Part shown: positions 36,595 to 48,100 of the stretch, in pieces
Layout of the letters: the number at the start of each line of letters is the position of its first letter
Position numbering within the stretch: position 1 is the stretch's first letter
Source: Stigmatella ashevillena
Lineage (GTDB): Bacteria; Myxococcota; Myxococcia; Myxococcales; Myxococcaceae
Length of the DNA stretch: 64,000 bases
Assembly (NCBI RefSeq): GCF_028368975.1
Contig: NZ_JAQNDM010000002.1
Location: forward strand, 806,001-870,000
Direction: 5' to 3'
Translations under genes and position numbers: made by a program
The notes under the pieces: generated by a model
Told to the model about the DNA's origin: nothing
What the model saw: the letters and a program-made list of their open reading frames with translations, nothing else
Database searches by the model: none

Positions 36595-39500
36595 TCATCT
36601 GGTGAGCGCGCTCTCCAGCTCCTGGTCGATGAGTGACGTCAGTTCCTGCTCTGACAAACCTTGGATCTCGGCAGCCAGGGCGTCCTGCACCTGCTCCGAG
36701 CTCTTGTCCTGCTTCTGAATCTCTCCACCCAGACCAAGTTCCCCGGCCAGGTGCGCGACGAGCCCATTCACGGTGGGGAAGTCGAAGACCAGGGTCGAGC
36801 GAAGGCTCTTGCCGAGGCTGCTCGCCAGCCGGTTCTTGATCTCGACCGCCAGCAACGAGTCAACGCCCAGCTCAAACAGACGCTCCCCGCCCGCGATCTT
36901 GTCCGACTCCGCCATGCCCAGCGTGGCGGAGACCTGCTTCATCACGTGCTGGCGCAGCACTTCCATCCGCCGGTTCGGTGGAGCCAACTCCCATTGCTGG
37001 AGAAAGGCGGAGGGTTGGTTCTGAAGGGGTACTCCACGGGCGAAGGACCGGACGAACGCCTGGCTCGCCAATCCCGGCAGTTGTTCCGTCAAGCGTGTCC
37101 AGTCGACGGGAAAAACACCGAGCTGGGCGTGGGTGCCCGCCAGGAGCTGCTCAAGAACGCTCAACCCCTGCTCGACCGGGATGGCACCGAAACCCAGCGG
37201 CCCCTGGTGTCCCGCATCCCCACGTTCAAGCCGCGCAGCCATGCCTGCCTCGGCCCAGGAACCCCAATTGATCGTCAGCGCGGGCTTGCCTTGCGCGCGC
37301 CGGAGGTGGGCCAGCGCATCCAGGAACGCATTCGCGGCGACATAGTTGGACTGGCCGGGGGTGCCAATCAGCGAGGCCACCGAGGAGAAACAGACGAAGA
37401 AGTCCAGCTCCATTCCAGAGCTGAGCAGGTGCAGGTTCCACGCCCCTTGAACCTTGGGCGCCATGACATCGTGAAAGTGCCCGGCGGTCTGATTGCCAAT
37501 GGTCCCGTCGCGGATCACCCCCGCAGCGTGGAAGATGCCACGCAAGGGCGGAGCACCCCTCAGCCCAGCCAGGACCGCCGCGACCTCTTCATGTGACGCA
37601 AGATCCGCACGGGCCACTTGGACGCGCACGCCCTTCGCTTCCAACGCCTCGATCTGCCGCTGGGCCTCTGCGGACGGGCCACTCCGTCCCAACAAGACGA
37701 GGTATCGGGCGCCCCGGTCCGCCAACCCCTTGGCAAGCCGGAGTCCAAGTCCACCCAAGCCGCCCGCGATGAGGTAGGACGCGTCCGCAGAAATCTCCCC
37801 CTTCTTCACCGAGCCCGTGCGAAGCCGGGCGCGCTCAATCCGCGCCGCATACAAGGCTCCGCCGCGCACGGCCAACTGGGCCTCGCTTTCGGGGAGGGAG
37901 AGCGCACGGATGAACGTCCCAAGATCCCCGAGACGCGGCTCTCCAGCCAGATCGACGCGAAGGCAGCGCGTCTCCGGAAGCTCGGTCGCCACCGCCTGGC
38001 CAAAGCCCCACAACGGAGCCTGGGCGATGCGCGGTCCCTGATCATCAGAGGACAGGCGCTGGGTTCCCCTCGTCACCAGGATCAACCGGGGCATGGTGGC
38101 CCACGAGGCCCGCGCCAAGGCCTGCGTCAGGTGCAACGCTCCTACACAGCCCGTGGCCTGTGCGGCTTCAAGCCCTGCCAACGAGGGCTCCGCATCTCGG
38201 CCCTCATCGAACCCCCACAGATACAAGAAGCCGCTGGGCGGATCGTTCTCGTATGACGCGATCAGGCGATTGAAGTGGTCAAGGCTCCCAGGATCCATCT
38301 GGAACCCATCCGACCTGCTGCTGAACTCGCGCCCTTTGCGTACAGCCGTGCAACGATCTCCTCGCTGCAAGAGCAGCGACATGAGCTCGTTCCCGAAGCT
38401 TCCCTCGTCGGTGAAGACGACCCAATGCTGGCCTGCCAGCCGTGGCTTTTCCACAGCGTCGCACGGGCTCCAGGTCACTCGATACAGCCAATCCGAGAAG
38501 TCGCTGTCGAGACCGCGCAGCAACATCTCCTGACCTGCCTTGCGCACCGAGAGTCCCGTGAGTGCCACCACCACCGTGCCATCCTCGGCACACAGGGTCA
38601 TATCCGTAACGGGAAGACCGGCAGGAGACTCCTGCTGACGCTGCTCGGCGTGGGTCCAGAGGCGCTCCGGCAGTGCGCCATGGAGTTCGAGCTTTTGGAT
38701 AGCCACCGGAAGGTGCAGCACATCGCCCGGCATCAGCGGCGTCACCGCTGCCGCCGTTCTCAGGCTCGCGTCAAGCAAGGCGGGATGAAGACGATACGCC
38801 TTGCCCGGGTCCTCCACGTGACTGAGCGAGAGCGCGGCGTGCGGCCCTCGGTACAGCGACGACAACACCTGAAGCGAAGGGCCGTATTCGAGCCCACGCT
38901 GGCGAATCGCCGAGGAGAGTTCGTCGATGGAGACCGCACTGGGGCAGCTCCGGCGCCACGCCTCCAGCCCCGCCGGAGGAGAGAGCGCCTTCAGCGCGGA
39001 GACACGGCAGGTCAGGTGGGTTGTCCAAGACGCGTGCGCGCCCCTTCCCTCTTCAGAAGGCCCGTCTCCCTTGCTCACCACCGTACACGTGAAGCCCGCC
39101 TCGCCTTGATTCTCCAAGATCGTCTGGACAGCCCGGGTCTGCTGATCCGGCAGGATCAGGGGCTGCTGAAACGAGATGTCCTCCAACGACATCGCGTCCG
39201 TGCCCAGCACCTGAGCCGCAGCCGAGGCCACCATCTCCAAGAACGCCGCGGCAGGCACCACGGCCTTGCCGTATACGCGGTGGTCAGAAACGAGGGACAC
39301 CGCCCCGGCGGTGAGTTCCTTGGAGAAGACCGTGGTTCCCTCCCGCAGGGCCGTGGAGTCCCATCGGCTCCCCAGCAGTGGATGCGCTTCGGAGCGCCTA
39401 CCCGGGCGAGACCAGGGAGCTGGGACATCCAACCAGTACCGTTGTCGTTCGAATGGATAGGTTGGCAAGACGGCCTTCTTGCGGCCGTAGTCGCCATCAA

Positions 39501-42159
39501 AGCGTTCCCAGTCCACCCCCACTCCCCGCACGGAGAGTTCGGCCAAGGACCGGAGCAGTCCTTCCCAGTCCGAGTGGCGCGGGTGCAGCGTCCCCAACCA
39601 CAGCCCCTCTTCGGAGGTCGCATCCTCCTGGGCAAGCGTCGACAAAGCGGGCTTCGGGCCGATCTCCAGGAAGATGCGAACCCCTCGGCGAACAAGGGTC
39701 CGTATCCCCTCGGCGAAGCGCACTGGCTGGAGCACGTGACGAGACCAGTAGGCAGGCTTCGTGATGGCCTCCCCTACCTCCACGCCATCGAGGTTGGAGA
39801 TGAGATCGATCTGCGGTCTCTGGAAGCGCACGCGTGCAGCCGCACTCTCGAAGGCCCCCAGCATCGGCTGCATCAATGGCGAGTGGAAGGCGTGCGAGAC
39901 ATTCAGGCGCCGACCCTCGATCCCCTCTGCCGCCAGTTCCCGGGCAATGGCCTCGATCGAGGTCTCGTCTCCGGAGATCACGGTGTTCCGTGGGCCGTTG
40001 ATGGCCGCCAGCGTCACCCGGGAGTGGCCCGCAAGCGCCTGAACCACGCGTGCCTCGCCAACGGACAAGGACAGCATCGCCCCCCGCTCGGGAAGCCCCT
40101 GCATCAGTCGCGCACGCTCGGCCACCAGAGGCAGCCCCTCCTCGGGCTCCAACACCCCAGCGAACACAGCTGCCGCGTATTCACCCACGCTGTGCCCCAG
40201 CACCGCATCGGCGCGCAGGCCCCAGGAGCGCAACACGTGGGCGAGCGCAAGCTCAAGGGCCACGAGCGCCGGTTGGGTGTATCGCGTCTCATTCAGAGTC
40301 CCCTGGCCGTCCTCCTGGAAGAGGAGTTCCGTCAGGGGCCGGTCCAGGTGTGGCCTCAGGATCTCCTCGTAGCGCAGGAGTTCGCGGCGAAAGCCCGGCT
40401 GCGTCTCGAACAGCTCCCGGCCCATGCCCACGTACTGAGCTCCCTGGCCCGTGAACAGGAACGCGACGCGCGGCACCTCTGCCTCCCGCCGTCCGCTCAC
40501 CCACGTTCCTGGCAAGCGGGGCTCTCCACGGCCAAAAGCGCGCAGCGTGGCCGTCATCTGTTCGGAGGTTGCCGCCACGAAGGCCACGCGCTCCTCCAGC
40601 GCGCTTCGTCCCACGTTCGCGGTGTAACAGACGTCCGCGAGCACTTCCTTCCGCTCGCTGGAAAGCGAGTCCGCGAGTGAGTCGGCCAAACGGCGCAAGC
40701 TGCTGTCCGACCGGGCCGAGAGCGCCAACAGGTGCAGAGGGCGCTCCATCTTCCGCGCGGTCTCCTGCGGGCGAGGAGCGGATTCGAGGATGACGTGGGC
40801 GTTCGTCCCCGAGAAGCCGAATGAACTCACGGCCGAGAAGCGCGGCGCGGGCCCTTGCCAGCTCTGCTTCTTGGCCGGAACCTCGACGAACAACCGGCCC
40901 CAATCGACATGGGGCGTGGGCGTCCGCAAATGGAGGTGAGGCGGTATCTCCTCGTTCGCCAGACACAGGGCCGACTTGATCAAGCCCGCGATCCCAGCCG
41001 CTCCTTCGAGGTGACCCAGGTTCGTCTTGACCGAGCCCACCACCAGTGGCTGCTTCCGGGTGAGCTTGTCACCGTAAACCGAGGCAATTGCCTCCAGTTC
41101 GATGGGATCGCCGAGCGCCGTCCCGGTTCCGTGCGCTTCGACATACCCGACCTGTGACGCCTCCACCCGGGCGTCCTTCAGGGCCTCTCGAATCACATCC
41201 TGCTGGGCGAGCCCATTCGGAACCGTCAGCCCGCTGGTCCGGCCATCCTGGTTGACGGCTGAGCCGCGAAGCACCGCGATGATCGGATCGCCGTCCTTGA
41301 GCGCGTCAGAGAGACGCCGCAACAAGACCAGCCCACAGCCCTCTCCCCTTCCGATGCCATTCGCCGCAGCGTCGAAGGTCTTGCAGCGCCCATCCGGAGA
41401 GAGCATGTGGGTTCGCGACTCGATCAGCGTCGCAACCGGGGAGAGCAGCAGGTTCACGCCACCTGCCAGTGCGAAGTCGACCTCGCGCTGACGCAGGCTC
41501 CGCATCGCAAGGTGCACGGACACCAGCGACGAGGAGCACGCTGTGTCGACCGTGAGGCTGGGCCCCTGGAAACCAAAGGTATAGGAGAGGCGGCCCGAAG
41601 CAACGCTCGCACCGTTCCCAGCGCCCGTGTGAGCATCGATGAGCTCGGGAGACTGAGTGGCGAGCTGGGTGTAGTCCTGCCCCATCATGCCGATGAACAC
41701 GCCGGTTCGCGTCCCGTTCAGCGCGGACGGGCTCCGCCCAGAACGCTCCATGGCCTCCCAGGCGACCTCCAGGAGAAGCCGGTGCTGGGGATCCATCCGA
41801 GCCGCCTCGCGCGGAGAGATCCCGAAAAACCTCGGTGCGAACTGATCGATGTCCCGCAAGAAGCTGCCGTACCGGCAGTAGATCCCCCCAGGCTGGTCCG
41901 GATCAGGATGGTAGAAGCTGTCCGCGTTCCACCGATCGGAGGGGACTTCGGTGACGGTATCAACGCCCTCGGAAAGCAGACGCCAGTAGCCGCTGGGGTC
42001 AACCGCTCCACCCGGGAACCGGCATCCGATGCCAACGATCGCGATGCCCTCGTGCCGCTCCCGCTCGTGGGCATCGAGCTTCGACTGCGCGTCCTGCAAC
42101 TTCAGGAGCGCACGCTTCATCAAGTCCCCGTAGCCTGTATCGCTTCCTTGCGTCGACAT
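36595..42159 (-). CDS. PKS module KS-AT-DH-KR-ACP
   Basis: 1854 residues with the layout docking coil, KS, AT, DH, KR, ACP. The KS carries DTACSSS and HGTGT; the AT GHSVGE and SHAFHSPLM, so malonyl-CoA. The DH has DHRVYGKAVVP and LLDASL. The KR has [14 protein letters not shown] and VIRDG, with the second Asp of the LDD motif kept, so B-type reduction. The ACP has ELGVDSL. The C-terminal tail LSEQELTSLIDQELE is a docking helix. The ER is absent, consistent with polyene formation. The gene sits 7-9 bp from its neighbours on both sides in the operon. Confidence 0.95.
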   Translation of the reverse strand: MSTQGSDTGYGDLMKRALLKLQDAQSKLDAHERERHEGIAIVGIGCRFPGGAVDPSGYWRLLSEGVDTVTEVPSDRWNADSFYHPDPDQPGGIYCRYGSFLRDIDQFAPRFFGISPREAARMDPQHRLLLEVAWEAMERSGRSPSALNGTRTGVFIGMMGQDYTQLATQSPELIDAHTGAGNGASVASGRLSYTFGFQGPSLTVDTACSSSLVSVHLAMRSLRQREVDFALAGGVNLLLSPVATLIESRTHMLSPDGRCKTFDAAANGIGRGEGCGLVLLRRLSDALKDGDPIIAVLRGSAVNQDGRTSGLTVPNGLAQQDVIREALKDARVEASQVGYVEAHGTGTALGDPIELEAIASVYGDKLTRKQPLVVGSVKTNLGHLEGAAGIAGLIKSALCLANEEIPPHLHLRTPTPHVDWGRLFVEVPAKKQSWQGPAPRFSAVSSFGFSGTNAHVILESAPRPQETARKMERPLHLLALSARSDSSLRRLADSLADSLSSERKEVLADVCYTANVGRSALEERVAFVAATSEQMTATLRAFGRGEPRLPGTWVSGRREAEVPRVAFLFTGQGAQYVGMGRELFETQPGFRRELLRYEEILRPHLDRPLTELLFQEDGQGTLNETRYTQPALVALELALAHVLRSWGLRADAVLGHSVGEYAAAVFAGVLEPEEGLPLVAERARLMQGLPERGAMLSLSVGEARVVQALAGHSRVTLAAINGPRNTVISGDETSIEAIARELAAEGIEGRRLNVSHAFHSPLMQPMLGAFESAAARVRFQRPQIDLISNLDGVEVGEAITKPAYWSRHVLQPVRFAEGIRTLVRRGVRIFLEIGPKPALSTLAQEDATSEEGLWLGTLHPRHSDWEGLLRSLAELSVRGVGVDWERFDGDYGRKKAVLPTYPFERQRYWLDVPAPWSRPGRRSEAHPLLGSRWDSTALREGTTVFSKELTAGAVSLVSDHRVYGKAVVPAAAFLEMVASAAAQVLGTDAMSLEDISFQQPLILPDQQTRAVQTILENQGEAGFTCTVVSKGDGPSEEGRGAHASWTTHLTCRVSALKALSPPAGLEAWRRSCPSAVSIDELSSAIRQRGLEYGPSLQVLSSLYRGPHAALSLSHVEDPGKAYRLHPALLDASLRTAAAVTPLMPGDVLHLPVAIQKLELHGALPERLWTHAEQRQQESPAGLPVTDMTLCAEDGTVVVALTGLSVRKAGQEMLLRGLDSDFSDWLYRVTWSPCDAVEKPRLAGQHWVVFTDEGSFGNELMSLLLQRGDRCTAVRKGREFSSRSDGFQMDPGSLDHFNRLIASYENDPPSGFLYLWGFDEGRDAEPSLAGLEAAQATGCVGALHLTQALARASWATMPRLILVTRGTQRLSSDDQGPRIAQAPLWGFGQAVATELPETRCLRVDLAGEPRLGDLGTFIRALSLPESEAQLAVRGGALYAARIERARLRTGSVKKGEISADASYLIAGGLGGLGLRLAKGLADRGARYLVLLGRSGPSAEAQRQIEALEAKGVRVQVARADLASHEEVAAVLAGLRGAPPLRGIFHAAGVIRDGTIGNQTAGHFHDVMAPKVQGAWNLHLLSSGMELDFFVCFSSVASLIGTPGQSNYVAANAFLDALAHLRRAQGKPALTINWGSWAEAGMAARLERGDAGHQGPLGFGAIPVEQGLSVLEQLLAGTHAQLGVFPVDWTRLTEQLPGLASQAFVRSFARGVPLQNQPSAFLQQWELAPPNRRMEVLRQHVMKQVSATLGMAESDKIAGGERLFELGVDSLLAVEIKNRLASSLGKSLRSTLVFDFPTVNGLVAHLAGELGLGGEIQKQDKSSEQVQDALAAEIQGLSEQELTSLIDQELESALTR

Positions 42160-42168
42160 GGCTCCGTC

Positions 42169-45100
42169 CTAGTTCATCTTCGACAGCTGCTCGGCGAGCA
42201 TGTTGGCAAGGCTGGCTTCGGTCAGTCCTTCCAGGTGATCCTCCACCGGCCCGCTCTGTTCCTGCCGGGTGTCCTCCACCGCTGCGAACTCCAGGGGAAT
42301 GAAGGCGGACATGAGCTGCTCTGCCAGTTTCTCCGTCGTTGGGTAGTTGAAGACAAGGGTCGCCGGCAGTGAGACGCCGAGCCCGCCCTGCAACCGGTTC
42401 TTGAGTTGCAGCGCCGCCAGGGAGTCGATCCCCATTTCGCTGAATCCCTGCGCTGGGTCAATCGACTCGCGCGAGTCCATGCCCCTCATCCAGGCCACCT
42501 GCTCACGCAGATAATCCATCAGCATCTTCCGGCGATGCGTGATCGGTGCCGACGTGAGCTTCTCCAGGAACGTCTCGCGCCCCGCCGTCCGCCCGCCCGC
42601 TTTCTCCCGAAGGTCTGCGTCGTATGGCGAGGGCCTTCCCGCCCCGAACGCCGCCCAGTCGATCGCAGCAACGCCGGCCTGCGCCACCTGGGCCGCCAGC
42701 AGCATCTCCAACGCCTGGAGCCCCTGCTGCTTCGCAATGACACCGAACCCAGGGGTTCGGGCCTGTTCGCTCACGTTCACCCGGGCTCCCGCATCTCCCG
42801 CCCACACCCCCCAGTTGATGCTCAGGCCGGGCAATCCCTGGGCACGGCGGTGATGCGCCAGCGCATCCAGGAAGGCCGTTGCCGCGCAGTGGTTTGCCTG
42901 GCCCGCCGAGCCGACCAGCGACGCCACCGATGAGAACAACACGAAGTGCTCCAGTGGCATGGCCGCGGTCAACACGTGCAGATTCCAAGCGCCCCTGGCC
43001 TTGGGCCTCAGGACCGTTTCGAACCGGGCCCAACTCTGCTGCCGCAGAACGCCGTCGTCGAGCACACCCGCCGAGTGGAACACGCCTCCCAGAGGTGCCA
43101 CTTCGCGCTCGACTTCCCGCAGGAGCGCCGAGATCTGGCCGTAGTCCGCGATGTCGGCCTGCCGGTATTCGACTCGAACGCCCTGCTCGCGCAGGCGCTC
43201 CAACCGCTCGGCTGCATGCGGTGGCACGGCGTCCCGCCCCGTCAGGACGACGTTCCGCGCCCCCTTGGTCGCCAGGAGCTCCGCCGTCAGCAGCCCCAAC
43301 CGCCCGAGTCCGCCGGCCACCAGGTAGCTGCGATCTGGGCGGAAGAGTTGCACCCGCTCCACCGGCTTAGCGGCCAGCTTGCGAGCCTCAGTCCTCCGGA
43401 GCCGGGCAACATAACGCCCCTCGCGGTACGCCACCTGATTGTCGGCCACCTTCGAGCGGCGGCGGATCTCCTGAGCGAGCATGCCTACCTGGACTGACTG
43501 CTCACCGCGCGGATCGAGATCGACACACCGGCAGTCCAGTTCAGAGGACTCGATGGCGATGGGCCTCGCCATCCCCCAGAGCACGGACTGAGCAATTCCG
43601 GGCAACGGTTGTCCAGGCCGTACCGGCTGCGCACCCTGGCTGATCAGCCACACTGCGTCCGAGTACCCGCGTCCCATCAGGTATTGCAGGAGCCCCAAAG
43701 CGCCCCCACCCCCCAACACGGTGGCCTCGCCCAGACTCTCCCCATCCATGCCTTCCGCCTCGGGACCGTCGAGCCCCCACAGCAGGACGGCATCCGAGAA
43801 TGAACCCGGAAGGTCCCATGCGCGGAGGGCTTCGGCGAGCGCCGCGGGCTCTCCCGGTACCTCGACGCTCGTTTCATCGAGCCGACGAAACGCCGGTCCC
43901 CGGAACGCAAGGAAGCACGTTCTCCCGCCGCGTGTGAGCTCTTCCGCGAGCTGGCGCCCGAACCCAGCCCGGTCCGCGAGAATCAAGCATGGCCTGCTAC
44001 CGCTCGCAGGCACCGCGTCGCCGACACCCTCCAGGGCCAGGGGCTCCCACCGGCGCTCATAGAGCAGTTCATCGAGCGAGGCCGTGACAGCCCCGCGCAG
44101 CGCCTCCTGACTGGTCCGCTGGAGCTCCAGTCCGCGGACCTGCGCGCGCACCCTGCCATCTCCACCGAAGATCCGAACGTCCGCACGCAGGCGCTTGCGG
44201 TCAGCATCGACCGGCTGCACCACCGCATGGCTCCACACGCCGTCCTCCAGCCCCCCTGACAGCACGAGGCTCTCGATGCCCGTGGGCACATAGAGTTCCG
44301 TGCCTCCCATGGCCGGGTAGGCGCCTCCCACCACTTGGAGACAGGCGTCCAGCAAGGCTGGATGCGCGAAGTAGGCGCCGCTGCTCCCAAGCACGGCGGG
44401 CTTCTCGATGCGCGCCAGGACCTGCTCGCCTGCGTGGCGCAGTTCCGTGATGCCCCGAAACTCTGGGCCAAAGTCGACACCACTCTCCCGAGCCCGCTGG
44501 TAATACTCCTCGACTGGGAGCGCGGTCTGGATCCCCGCGAGGACCCCCGGAAGATCCTGCTCCGCCGTGGGCTTCTCGCCATCGCGCAACACCGCGAGGG
44601 TTCCCGTCGCGTGCAGCATCCACTCCCCCGCCGCACCCGCTTCAGCGCGGCTGAAGATCCGCACCGAGGCCCCACCCTCCCCCTCACGGCTGACGGCGCA
44701 TTGGATCTTCCGCTCGGCATCCTGAGGGAAGGTCATCGCCCCCAGAATGGAGAGGTTCGTCAGGCTCAGTTCATTCGTTCCGAGCAACCGGGCTCCCGCT
44801 GCCAACGCCATCTCGACGTAGGCAGTCGCCGGCAGCATGGGCGTGCCAAAAACACGGTGCTGCCCCAAGAACCCCGGGGCCGCTGGCCCGAGCTTCGCTT
44901 CGAACAGCACCTCTCCCGTCCCAAGAACCGCCAATTGCACCCGGTTGCCCAGCAGCGGGTGCTCCTCCAAGACCGTGCTCGTGCCCTGAGGACGCTGCAG
45001 TCCTGCGCCCTCCTCCCAGAACCGCTGGCGCTGGAAGGGAGAGGTTGGCACCTCCACCTTGCGCCGCCGGTAACCGGCATCCAAGGCCGCCCAATCCACC

Positions 45101-48100
45101 CGGGCGCCTCGCACGAACAAGACGGAGAGGCTTTCCAACATCTGCTGCCAGCCGCCGTCATCCAGCCGCAAGCTCGGCAGCCACGTGCACTCTCCCTCTG
45201 GCAGACACCGCGCCCCCATGCCGAGCAAGGTCGCCTTCGGACCGATCTCGACAAATACTCGGGCGCCCTCCCGGTACAGGGAGGCCATGCCCTGCTCGAA
45301 ACGCACGGGGTTGCGAAGCTGGCTGCACCAGTAGTCCGCAGAGGTGATTCCGTCCGTGACAGGCTCGCCCGTCATCCCCGAGATCATCGGAATGGAGGGA
45401 GGCGCGTAGGCAATCGTGGAGGCGACAGCACGGAACTCCGGCAGGATCGCCTCGACCATGGGGGAATGGGCGGCACGCGGAATGTTCAGGCGCTTCACCT
45501 TGAAGCCCCGCCCTTCCAGTGCGCTTGCGATTTCGCCGATCTCTCCCGGAGCACCCGAGATGACCACGTTCTCGGGACCGTTGAGCGCGGCAATGGAACT
45601 TGCCCAGCCCCCCTGGGACAGGATCTCGCGCAGCTCGGCCTCGCCTGCGGCCACCGCGATGTTGCTGCCCATCGGAAGCTGGTGCATCAACCGGCCCCGG
45701 TGGACCGCCAGCTTGAGTCCGTCTTCGATGCTGAACACCCCCGCGAGGCAAGCGGCAGCCATCTCACCGGTGCTGTGACCGATCAACACGTCCGGCTGGA
45801 TGCCCCAGGACATCCACAGCTCGGCCAGTGCGTACTCGAGCACGAAGATCACCGGCTGGGCGTAGTCGAACTGATCGATGGGAGAGGCCTGCCCAGGCTC
45901 CGCATAGAGCACAGAGAGGAGGGAACGATCCCAATACGCCTTGAGCAGTTGATCAAAGGCGTCAATGCGTCGGCGGAAGCCTGGATGAGTCTCGTAGAGC
46001 TCACGAGCTGCCCCGACATATTGCGAGCCCTGGCCTGAGAACAGGAACGCAATCTTCGGCGCCTGCTTCGCACCGATCGTGCTCTGCACGAGCCCTGGAC
46101 GCTCTTCACCTCGCTCCGCCGCGCCGAGGAGATCGGCCACACGGCCGCGGTCAGTCCCTACCACGGCGAGCCGATGCTCGAAGGCCACACGGCCGGTGTT
46201 CGCCGAGAAGCACACATCCGCGAGCGGCACCTCGGAGCCCTCCAGCAGCGTCCGGTAGCGGCCCACGAGCCGCCGCAACGCCTCGTTGCTCCGCGCCGAG
46301 AGCGCCAGGATGTGCGGGGAGCGATCCGTTTGCAGCGCTCCCGCTCCGGCGTCAACCCACGCAGGCGCCTCTTCCAGCACGATGTGGGCGTTGGTGCCGC
46401 CAATTCCAAAGGAGCTGACACCCGCGCGGCGCGGGCCATTCTCCACCTGCCAGGGCGTGGCCTTGGCGACCACGTAGAAAGGGCTGTGCTGGAAGTCGAG
46501 CTGGGGGTTGGGCTGCTCGAAATGAATCGAAGGCGGCAACGTGCGGTGTTGCAGGGCCAACACGGCCTTGATGAGCCCCGCGATCCCAGCGGCGCTGTCC
46601 AGGTGTCCGATGTTGCTCTTCACCGAGCCAATCGCGCAGGTCCCGGGTTGGCCTTGCCCGCCGAACGCCTGTGTCAGCGCGGCCACTTCAATGGGATCAC
46701 CCAGCGCGGTCCCGGTTCCGTGGGCCTCGATGTACGAGATGGTCCGCGGGTCCACCCCCGCACGCCGGTGGGCCCGACGGACCACGTCGGCCTGGCCCTC
46801 GACCCCCGGCGCCATGAACCCGACCTTCCGGTGCCCATCGTTGTTGATGGCGGAGCCCTTGATGACCGCGAGGACTCGATCGCCATCGGCGAGCGCCTGG
46901 CTCAGGCGCTTGAGGACCACCACGCCCGCCCCGCTCCCTGGGATGGTTCCGCTGGCCTTCGCGTCGAAAGGCCGGCAATGGCCGTCTCTCGAGAAGATGC
47001 TGCCCTCCTCGTAGAGGTACCCCACCTTGTGGGGGACCTTGATCGCCACGCCGCCCGCGAGCGCCATGTCGCAGTTCCCGTTGAGCAGCGCATCGCAAGC
47101 CACGGACACGGACACGAGTGACGTCGAGCAGGCCGTCTGGAGGTTGACGCTCGGTCCGCGCAGGTCAAGCTTGTAGGAGGTCTGCGTGGCCAGGAAGTCC
47201 TTGTCCTGGGACACGAGGTCCTGGAAGAAGCTGATCGGCTTGGTCAGATCCGGATAGGGATAGCGGTAGTGGCTGACGCTCTTACCGGCGTACACCCCAA
47301 CGACGGCGTTGCAGGCACTGGGTGGATAGCCCGCGTGTTCGAGCGCCTCCCAGGCACACTCCAGGAACACGCGCTGCTGGGGATCGAGTGAACGCGCCTC
47401 GCGAGGGGTGAGGGAGAAGAAATCAGCGTCGAACTGGTCATGGCCGTCCAGCACCGCTGACGCGCGAACGTAGCGGGGATCCTGGAACGCGGTCGCACTC
47501 ACGCCCGCCGCCAGCAGCTCTTCATCCGTGAAGGTGCTGATCGACTCGACGCCCTGAACGAGGTTCTGCCAGAACTGGTCGAGGGACGCTGCGCCCGGGA
47601 AGCGGCCACTCATGCCGATGATGGCGATGTCCTGGTCCGCCTGCTCGCGCGGCGCCTCTTCCACGGGGGCGTCCGCCACCGCAGGCACCAGCTCCGCACC
47701 CGTCGCGCCCAAATGTCCCGCCAGCGCGCGAATGGTCGGGTTCCCGAACAGATCGACGACGGGAACCGAGACGCCCAGTTCCTCCTTGAGCCGGAGGTGG
47801 AGCTTGACCAGGTGCACGGAGTGGGCACCCAGCTCGAAGAAGTTCCGGTCCGTGTGGACGTCCGGGACGCCGAGCACCTCGCCTACCACCTTCGCCAGGG
47901 AATTCTGAAGCGCTCGTGCTTCCCCTCGGCCACGGGCGGCCACGGGAGGAGCGTCCGGGCTCTTCTTCTCTGGAGAGACCTGGTCCGGATGCGGCAGCGC
48001 CCGGCGATCCACCTTGGCGTTGCGGGTCAGCGGCAAGGCCTCCAGCACGACGTAAGAGGACGGCACCATGTGCTCCGGCAGCTTGCGCGCCAGAAACTCG

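Noticed and set aside
38275-40680. A long plus-strand open frame of 801 codons, with others like it (3634-4854, 53181-55091, 34647-36215).
   Set aside because: All lie opposite conserved genes, show no domain, and follow from high third-position GC on the coding strand.
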